A DNA stretch of 19,808 bases from CAZGLR01 sp964526635 (GTDB lineage Bacteria; Zixibacteria; MSB-5A5; GN15; JAAZOE01): the NCBI GenBank assembly GCA_964526635.1, contig CAZGLR010000064.1, positions 1 to 19,808 of the forward strand, given 5' to 3'. The translations under genes and the position numbers were made by a program. Of the stretch, positions 15,561-19,808 are shown piece by piece; within the stretch, counting starts at the first letter, position 1; every line of letters starts with the position of its first letter. The notes below the pieces were generated by a model. That model saw only the letters and a program-made list of their open reading frames with translations. It did not search any database and was not told the DNA's origin.

Positions 15561-15576
15561 TGGCTGTTGTTTTGCA
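15561..15576 (+). promoter_or_regulatory. Sigma-54 (-24/-12) promoter of the lipoprotein gene
   Basis: TGGCTGTTGTTTTGCA has the RpoN core TGGC and TTGCA with exact 12-base GG-to-GC spacing (15562 to 15574). It lies in the 74-base gap after the first barrel gene. Predicted start is about 15587, 26 bases before the ATG at 15613, with an AAAGGAG SD between. Confidence 0.5.
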
Positions 15577-15612
15577 TAAATGAAATCCAACGAGTATGAA
15601 AGGAGAATATCC

Positions 15613-16242
15613 ATGCCCCGGATAGTTACTCGAACCATGCCCTTGCTCTTTCTGGCTCTCGTGGCCTCCGTCATGACCGGCTGTGCGCAAGCCCCGGAAT
15701 CAGCTCATGTGCCGATTGGGACGGCTGTGGTCGTGGCATTGCAGACGCCGCTCAGTACCGAACAAGCCAATTCGGGCACGGCCATTGTCGCCACTACTCA
15801 GGAAGATATTATGATTGATAATGAGACGATTGTGCCGGTTGATGCTCGTGTGCACGGTATAGTCACCGGCATTACCGCGCCCGAAAACGAGTCAGACACG
15901 GCCAAAATGACTGTACAATTCACCGATATCGAGGGTGAAGACGGAGCCACGTATGAATTTGAAACTGCCCCCATCACCCTGATCGCCAAAGTTGAGGCCG
16001 TCGGTCCCGCGCCGGGCGATGCCGAGGGCGGTGTAATCAATGATATCGCCAAAAACGGCTCCGGTCAAGGCAGTCAGGCGCTGATAGATGCCAGGGACGG
16101 CGGAACCTGGGCGGTAACCACGACGAACAATCATATTATGCTTGAATCCGGTCAGCAATTCAGAATCGAAACAATCGCCCCAACCAGACTGCCCATCATG
16201 GATGATAATTCGCCGGCCAATGCCGATGCTGGAGGATATTAA
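15613..16242 (+). CDS. Putative lipoprotein of unknown function
   Basis: 209 residues. Hydrophobic N-terminus (PLLFLALVASVMTGC) with a plausible lipobox MTGC, cysteine at position 21. The mature part has VPIGTAVVVALQTPLSTEQA, VPVDARVHGIVTGI and a final ESGQQFRIETIAP. This layout, with stated default, range and turnover-like beta strands, recalls TrbI/VirB10-like or conjugal-transfer-type beta domains in a general way, but I do not recognise a family. ATG at 15613 chosen for the AAAGGAG SD (15599-15605) and the signal sequence. Its stop shares a base with the next start (TAATG), so translation is probably coupled. Confidence 0.75.
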   Translation: MPRIVTRTMPLLFLALVASVMTGCAQAPESAHVPIGTAVVVALQTPLSTEQANSGTAIVATTQEDIMIDNETIVPVDARVHGIVTGITAPENESDTAKMTVQFTDIEGEDGATYEFETAPITLIAKVEAVGPAPGDAEGGVINDIAKNGSGQGSQALIDARDGGTWAVTTTNNHIMLESGQQFRIETIAPTRLPIMDDNSPANADAGGY

Positions 16243-16733
16243 TGAGAAATTTACTTATGGCAGCATGTGTTTTGCTTGTAACTGTTTGTACAAACGGATT
16301 TGCACAGGAAACGAATACCGGTTTTCGGGGATGGGGACCGCGTGTCGGGTTGACTGTCAATCCCGACCAGGTACATTTTGGCGCTCATGTCGATTTTGGG
16401 AATTTCGCAAAACGGCTCCGTTTTCAGCCGAATGTCGAAGTCGGTATCGGCGATAATTTGACTATCATTGCCGCTAATCTCGAACTCAATTACCGCTTCG
16501 CCGAACGATGGGATGTCTGGACGCCCTATGCCGGCGGCGGTCTCGGTGTCTTTTTTATCGATGTCGACAATGAACGGATCGGAGGTGGTTCCAACACCGA
16601 AATCGGTCTGAGTGTTCTGGGCGGTATCGAAAAGGGAATCTCCGGCGGCGATCGTTTTTTTATAGAAGGTAAACTGGGGTTGATCGACGCCCCCGATTTC
16701 AAAGTCACTGTCGGCTGGACGTTTGGACCATAA
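16242..16733 (+). CDS. Small outer-membrane beta-barrel protein
   Basis: 163 residues. Signal peptide at about 1-22 (LLMAACVLLVTVCTNGFAQE). The mature protein reads as amphipathic strands: WGPRVGLTVNPDQVHFGAHV, NLELNYRFAERWDVWTPYAG and a C-terminal FKVTVGWTFGP. This is an Omp_b-brl-type small porin or scaffold; no enzymatic motif. GGAGG SD 6 bases before the ATG, which overlaps the lipoprotein stop by one base. Likely partner of the lipoprotein because of the coupling. Confidence 0.8.
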   Translation: MRNLLMAACVLLVTVCTNGFAQETNTGFRGWGPRVGLTVNPDQVHFGAHVDFGNFAKRLRFQPNVEVGIGDNLTIIAANLELNYRFAERWDVWTPYAGGGLGVFFIDVDNERIGGGSNTEIGLSVLGGIEKGISGGDRFFIEGKLGLIDAPDFKVTVGWTFGP

Positions 16734-16738
16734 TCGAT

Positions 16739-16791
16739 GATCCGCCAATGCGTATGGCGAACAGGGACGTTCCCTCACCCGTTGGCGGATC
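16739..16791. terminator. Long-range 10-bp hairpin with inner stem after the second barrel gene
   Basis: GATCCGCCAA and TTGGCGGATC pair perfectly and enclose a second stem AGGGA-CGT-TCCCT. It begins right after the stop codon at 16733. No T-run follows, so it may stabilise the 3' end or slow transcription instead of being a classical intrinsic terminator. Another 7-bp stem (CCGGCGA/TCGCCGG, 16801-16824) follows directly. Confidence 0.45.
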
Positions 16792-16847
16792 GCTTAATCT
16801 CCGGCGATTGAAATATTTCGCCGGGGTAAGTGATTAAATTACCTGTC

Positions 16848-16985
16848 TTGAATTTACTTGTATTTTTGATAGTCGGACTGGTTGCCGGGTTGGTGGCGAC
16901 CCGGCCGGTGCGTGGCCGATATAATAATACGGGATGGGGCTGTTTCCCCATCCCGCATCTTATTTACGAGATCGCGATTACCTGA
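16848..16985 (+). pseudogene. Possible remnant of a GlsB/YeaQ-type small membrane protein
   Basis: A frame from TTG 16848 reads NLLVFLIVGLVAGLVATRPV and then RGR, similar to the start of transglycosylase-associated (GlsB/YeaQ/YmgE) proteins. It then loses the pattern and runs through the terminator hairpin to a stop at 16985. There is no SD and no ATG. A truncated relic is the most I would claim; chance similarity of a hydrophobic stretch is possible. Confidence 0.25.
16930..16955. terminator. Bidirectional terminator between convergent genes
   Basis: Perfect 10-bp stem CGGGATGGGG / CCCCATCCCG with 6-base loop CTGTTT. It lies 39 bases beyond the stop of the minus-strand barrel gene at 16995 and beyond the plus-strand cassette ending at 16733. 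Downstream on the minus strand is TATTATTATAT, on the plus strand CATCTTATTT. Confidence 0.75.
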
Positions 16986-16994
16986 AAACGGCGT

Positions 16995-17939
16995 TTAGAA
17001 ATTCCAGGTGAAGCCGACCATCGGAAAGCCCGGAAAGATCGCGTCCTCATCGAGAACATTAATCAGGGCCAGATCGGCCGAGAGCGACTCCCCGAAAAAG
17101 CGGATGCCATAGGAAATCAATGGCGTATCGGTTTGCGGGAACAGCCAGTTTTCCGAGACCAGCGAGAAGCGCCTCGCAATCCTGACTTCTCCGCCCAAAA
17201 GCACTGCCGGATTGTCGGCAAGTTCTTCTTCAGTCCATCCGAAACCGAGCCCGAAGGTCAAACTGGCATCTCCGGTGCCATAGGTACCGACACCATAGAG
17301 GATACCCACCACTTCCGGCGATTCGAAGAAATCATCGTCGTCCTCGTCATCGTCATCATCGAAATCGGGTACCCGGAAAATCGTCGCGGCGGCAGCAACA
17401 TCGAGTTTATCAGCAGCCTTGAATCCGATCTTAGGTGTTATGTAATATATCTGGTCCTCGAAATCGACTCCCGGGAAAATCGTCATGCCGGCGCCGATAT
17501 CGATATTGTCGGTAATGCCGAATGCCACGCCGGGGAAAAACAGCAGCAGGTCCGTAAAATACCCCTCGCCTGCCCCCAGGGTTCGTCCGGTAGGACCGTA
17601 GAAGAGACGGGTCGTATTGGGATTTTTAAACCAGTATTTGCCATCCTTGACCTGGTCCTTATCGATCATTTCAATGCTGACAATGTTTTCGATGGCGATC
17701 GACAACGTTGCCATTTCGGTTTGGAATCGTATTGAGTCGGCATCGCTTTCGGTAATTCGTCCGAATAACTGGGAGCCATCGGATAAATTCATTATCTGAA
17801 TCTTGCCCTCAGGTGGTGGTTGCAGATCACCGGGATTGAGTTGTGCGCAAAAAATCGTGGTTGAAAACAACAGGATAGCGCCGGCGACAAGGAGAAGCAG
17901 GCGTTTTCCGGCCGATGATGCCAGATGAGTGATGTACAT
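16995..17939 (-). CDS. Outer-membrane beta-barrel protein with N-terminal small beta domain
   Basis: 314 residues. Signal peptide at about 1-32 (RLLLLVAGAILLFSTTIFCA). Residues about 46-95 form a short beta domain (IQIMNLSDGSQLFGRITESD, then SIEMID) of the kind that precedes barrels in several FCB-group exported proteins. The rest is strand-rich, ending in FPMVGFTWNF with a terminal phenylalanine. An acidic loop (about 192-206, mostly Asp) may bind cations. Start: ATG at 17939 with GGAGG eight bases upstream; the in-frame TTG at 17954 would place the SD inside the gene. No specific function recognised. Confidence 0.78.
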   Translation of the reverse strand: MYITHLASSAGKRLLLLVAGAILLFSTTIFCAQLNPGDLQPPPEGKIQIMNLSDGSQLFGRITESDADSIRFQTEMATLSIAIENIVSIEMIDKDQVKDGKYWFKNPNTTRLFYGPTGRTLGAGEGYFTDLLLFFPGVAFGITDNIDIGAGMTIFPGVDFEDQIYYITPKIGFKAADKLDVAAAATIFRVPDFDDDDDEDDDDFFESPEVVGILYGVGTYGTGDASLTFGLGFGWTEEELADNPAVLLGGEVRIARRFSLVSENWLFPQTDTPLISYGIRFFGESLSADLALINVLDEDAIFPGFPMVGFTWNF

Positions 17940-18081
17940 GTTACTTCCCTCCAATGCCCAACACTAAGTTCATGCGATGTACAATCAGCCTATTGCTGAA
18001 ACAGCAGATGAATATCTTCTACGCTTGTCCTCCCCAAAAAAATGTCCGGTGTCACAAAGGAAATCGCCTTCGGAACACGCC

Positions 18082-18660
18082 TTACATCATGCCGCCGGTC
18101 ATGGTTGCCGCGCCGATGATCATACCAGCCACGACACTGTAGACAATCGCCAAAACAATTACCAGTAAATAATATCCCAGCATTTTATCCTGGGGTACCT
18201 CTTTGACTATCCGCAAACCTACCCAGAGCAGATACAATGAATACAAGCCGACGATACCCAGAACCGAAAGCATGGGGATTATGCCGAAGATACCGGCCAG
18301 CCAGGCCGGTGTATAGGCGAACGCGGCGACCTTGATTGAACCTGCCTTGTCCTTTTGTACGCCGAAAGTCGGCGCCAGATAATCGATAATCAGTCCAATC
18401 ACGTACACACTGAGAAGTGAGAAGCCATAGGTCAGGATGGCATAGACGATTCCGGTCCCGAAAGCCATGCGGGTATGTGTGCCGAACATCGATGTCCCGA
18501 CCAGCACATTGCCGATAAAGCCGGCTATTGCGGGAATAGCCGCCAGGATCATGACATACCCTTTGAACATTTCCGCGATAGTCATCGGTTCGAGCCGTAT
18601 TGCTTCCCATTCAGCCGACGGCTTCATAATGATATTTTTGGCGCGATTTACAATATCCAT
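18082..18660 (-). CDS. Yip1-family membrane protein
   Basis: 192 residues with about five transmembrane segments. The N-terminus RAKNIIMKPSAEWEAIRLEP followed by FKGYVMILAAIPAIAGFIG is characteristic of bacterial Yip1-domain (PF04893) proteins, whose role in bacteria is unclear. ATG start with AGGA six bases upstream. It is 142 bases upstream of the barrel gene on the same strand and could be co-transcribed. Gly/Met-rich C-terminus (GAATMTGGMM). Confidence 0.88.
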   Translation of the reverse strand: MDIVNRAKNIIMKPSAEWEAIRLEPMTIAEMFKGYVMILAAIPAIAGFIGNVLVGTSMFGTHTRMAFGTGIVYAILTYGFSLLSVYVIGLIIDYLAPTFGVQKDKAGSIKVAAFAYTPAWLAGIFGIIPMLSVLGIVGLYSLYLLWVGLRIVKEVPQDKMLGYYLLVIVLAIVYSVVAGMIIGAATMTGGMM

Positions 18661-18782
18661 TTATTCCTGCCTTTTCCGGGTGTTACTGAATTCTTGTCCA
18701 CTTGATGCGACAATCACTGCTGATATCCGCAGAGATGACAACCGATTGGTGCAGCACAATGGTACAAAATACGCTGTAGAGT

Positions 18783-18798
18783 TGCAAGTATTAAACCA
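18783..18798 (-). promoter_or_regulatory. Weak sigma-54-like element upstream of the Yip1 gene
   Basis: Minus strand TGGTTTAATACTTGCA keeps GG and TTGCA with exact 12-base spacing, but TGGT deviates from TGGC. It would start transcription near 18772, 112 bases before the Yip1 ATG. Listed because the spacing equals that of the two better elements in the window. Confidence 0.25.
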
Positions 18799-18807
18799 AT
18801 GACAACG

Positions 18808-18852
18808 GCGCGGGTATTTTAGCTATCCTTCCCGGAGAATACCTGCCCGCGC
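18808..18852. other. Structured GC-rich element
   Basis: GCGCGGG (18808-18814) pairs with CCCGCGC (18846-18852), and the inner TATT/AATA may extend the stem past a CAGG bulge. It is located upstream of the Yip1 gene in a stretch without genes. Could be a terminator or regulatory RNA element; nothing more can be said. Confidence 0.3.
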
Positions 18853-18919
18853 GGTTCTTATCGATTGGCTGTTATTGAATTGTCTTGAAATTATGTTTCA
18901 GTTTCGAATAGGGCATCAA

Positions 18920-18950
18920 AAGGAGACCGGGGATTTCGCCCCGGTCCCTT
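18920..18950 (-). terminator. Terminator-like hairpin after the Trp-rich micropeptide ORF
   Basis: 12-bp stem with one bulged A (AAGG-A-GACCGGGG against CCCCGGTCCCTT), loop ATTTCG. On the minus strand it ends in a TTTT run (18921-18918). It lies 36 bases after the stop of the 31-codon ORF. Confidence 0.55.
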
Positions 18951-18985
18951 GTGAGGTAAGTCACTGTAAGGAGGTTTGCTTAGCC

Positions 18986-19081
18986 CTACCCGAACCATTG
19001 ATGCAGACGCAGCAGCCAATCGGGCAGGTCGCCATTCCAGATCAACTGGCACAGCAGATCATGAAGCCAGGTAAAGAACAT
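18986..19081 (-). CDS. Candidate 31-residue Trp-rich micropeptide
   Basis: ATG at 19081 with an AAGGGG SD (19093-19088) six bases upstream, TAG at 18986. The 31 residues include five Trp, six Leu, three Phe and one Cys, with spaced acidic residues and single Arg (start MFFTWLHDLLCQLIW, end RLHQWFG). This is an amphipathic, membrane-seeking composition. The ORF has its own promoter-like TTGACA element upstream and a terminator-like hairpin downstream, so it looks like a small transcription unit of about 220 bases. I do not recognise a family; it could be a toxin, a membrane micropeptide, a leader peptide, or a chance ORF in a small RNA. Confidence 0.45.
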   Translation of the reverse strand: MFFTWLHDLLCQLIWNGDLPDWLLRLHQWFG

Positions 19082-19145
19082 AGCTGTCCCCTTGTTTAAT
19101 GTGAACACGTAGAGGTAACGTATAAGCCCCGATGCGAAGAATAGA

Positions 19146-19176
19146 ATAGACTAATCTATCTCTGATGCCCTGTCAA
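19146..19176 (-). promoter_or_regulatory. Promoter with operator-like palindrome for the micropeptide unit
   Basis: Minus strand TTGACA (19176-19171, 6/6) and TAGTCT (19153-19148, 3/6) with 17-base spacing. A 14-base inverted repeat ATAGA-CTAA-TCTAT (19146-19159) covers the -10 region, a position where a repressor would block transcription. Predicted start about 19141. Confidence 0.45.
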
Positions 19177-19250
19177 TATAAGTTGTCAGCGTTTTTTTGC
19201 GAGGGATAGTGTTTGTATTATTTCATGAGAATTGCCCGATATGGCAGGCA

Positions 19251-19361
19251 TTATCCCATACAGCCGCGGGCGAGAAACACCGGCACAATCAGCCACGCCA
19301 GTCCTTTGAGGAAAAAGAAGATAAACCCGCCAAGGCCGATGCGTTTGAGCCATCTCATCAT
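19251..19361 (-). CDS. Small single-pass membrane protein (36 residues)
   Basis: ATG ATG at 19361-19356, TAA at 19251. Two or three basic residues (RWLKR) precede one long hydrophobic segment (GGFIFFFLKGLAWLIVPVFL) and an ARG tail. The combination of a basic head and a GGFxFFFxKGLxWL core resembles small uncharacterised membrane proteins found in many bacteria (from memory). No clear SD, which lowers confidence. It lies 68 bases after the MATE stop on the same strand. Confidence 0.5.
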   Translation of the reverse strand: MMRWLKRIGLGGFIFFFLKGLAWLIVPVFLARGCMG

Positions 19362-19429
19362 AATACTGACTGATACGCACGTCGCTGCGGAGTCGATGGC
19401 ATTCGAAAAAAAGAAATCACAGCCGTCAA

Positions 19430-19808
19430 TCAAACCCGAATATCGAGCCATTTTCCCCGTCGGAAATAGAGATAAAAACCGATGGCAGTGAGCACCGCCG
19501 CAACGGTGATCGCCCACCAGGCAGCGATCGGTCCCATCTTAAACACGCCGACCATCAGATACACCGCCGGTACCTCGAGCACCCAGGCGTGAATCATGTT
19601 GGTCCACATCGCCGGCCTGTTATCCCCGGCACCGCCGAAGACATTACCAATGATGATATAGACGCCCAAAAACGGAAATCCCAGGGCGAGGATGCGAAGT
19701 AAATCAATACCGGCAGCGATGATGTCGGGATCATCAAAAAACGCAGCCAGAATCTGATGAGCAAAAATAATGGCGATCAGCGAAACAGTCATCATGATGC
19801 CAACTGAC
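19430..19808 (-). CDS. MATE-family efflux transporter, C-terminal part (cut by window edge)
   Basis: The frame is open to the window edge; the ATG at 19795 is internal. 126 codons are visible. The text LLRILALGFPFLGVYIIIGN, GGAGDNRPAMWTNMI and GPIAAWWAITVAAVLTAIGF is typical of the C-terminal half of NorM/DinF-type Na+ or H+ antiporters that export cationic drugs, followed by a basic C-terminal end (YFRRGKW). The substrate is not predictable. Confidence 0.9.
   Translation of the reverse strand, partial: SVGIMMTVSLIAIIFAHQILAAFFDDPDIIAAGIDLLRILALGFPFLGVYIIIGNVFGGAGDNRPAMWTNMIHAWVLEVPAVYLMVGVFKMGPIAAWWAITVAAVLTAIGFYLYFRRGKWLDIRV

Noticed and set aside
16251..16778. 175-codon minus-strand frame over the second small barrel gene
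   Set aside because: The plus-strand gene has SD, signal peptide and coupling to the lipoprotein; the antisense frame has none and runs over a hairpin.
17133..17735. 200-codon plus-strand frame within the minus-strand barrel gene
   Set aside because: Shadow of a strand-rich gene that has a signal peptide and SD on the other strand; the frame has no SD or known motif.
17994..18006. TGCTG-AAA-CAGCA hairpin before the larger barrel gene
   Set aside because: Only 5 bp with a 3-base loop and no positional logic relative to a promoter or stop codon.
18969..18976. AAGGAGG Shine-Dalgarno-like sequence on the plus strand
   Set aside because: It is followed within a few bases by a stop and no usable start codon, so it does not define a gene.
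18875..19099. 74-codon plus-strand frame in the gap after the Yip1 gene
   Set aside because: It runs through the 12-bp hairpin at 18920-18950, has no SD, and is antisense to the better supported micropeptide unit.
1..19808. CRISPR array, insertion sequence or prophage
   Set aside because: No regularly spaced direct repeats, no transposase, integrase or phage gene, and no terminal inverted repeat pair were seen on either strand.

Overview
The window looks like chromosomal DNA from an uncultivated bacterium of the FCB group. Candidatus Zixibacteria or a close relative is my best guess (inference, moderate confidence). The main clue is the large secreted metalloprotease, which ends in two dockerin-like repeats containing NVGD and KSGPAPL, a C-terminus I associate with that lineage. 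Small outer-membrane barrels, many GGGAGG/AAGGAG ribosome binding sites and occasional GTG starts fit a didermal, moderate-GC genome. A 10-N run at 256-265 shows that this is a scaffold from a draft or metagenome assembly.

Layout. 1-1651 (minus): central-metabolism operon ilvE-rpiB-glyA; glyA is cut by the window edge and rpiB is broken by the assembly gap. 1715-5245 (minus): secreted M6-type zinc metalloprotease with dockerin-like tail. 5349-7305 (minus): class I methyltransferase, luxS and mtnN. The last two recycle S-adenosylhomocysteine to homocysteine and DPD (AI-2 precursor) and overlap by a GTGA. 7380-8513 (minus): NapH-like membrane polyferredoxin behind an FNR-like box. 8536-10464 (minus): tRNA-His(GTG) directly upstream of an unusually long histidyl-tRNA synthetase. 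10500-12152 (minus): cohesin-like secreted protein and a WlbA/WbpB-type sugar dehydrogenase. 12254-14130 (plus): HAD-IIA phosphatase and a DUF4126 membrane protein. 14131-14986: tRNA-Leu(TAA), palindromes, a 3' remnant of an RND efflux pump and a regulatory region. 14987-16733 (plus): barrel, lipoprotein and barrel genes, with sigma-54-like promoters before the first and second. 16734-16994: convergent terminator region. 16995-18660 (minus): a larger barrel protein and a Yip1 protein. 18661-19430: mostly unassigned in standard terms, but containing a candidate Trp-rich micropeptide transcription unit and a small membrane protein. 19430-19808 (minus): 3' end of a MATE transporter.

Most interesting points: (1) tRNA-His lacks the near-universal templated G-1/C73 pair (it has T-1 and A73) and sits beside a HisRS whose motif-2 loop resembles that of alphaproteobacteria that also lost G-1; (2) two sigma-54 -24/-12 elements with exact spacing precede adjacent envelope genes; (3) a 31-codon Trp-rich ORF has its own promoter, operator-like palindrome, strong SD and terminator-like hairpin; (4) an FNR-like site lies in class II geometry before the polyferredoxin; (5) dockerin-like and cohesin-like modules occur in the same window. 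All functions are from reading the sequence; no database search was run.
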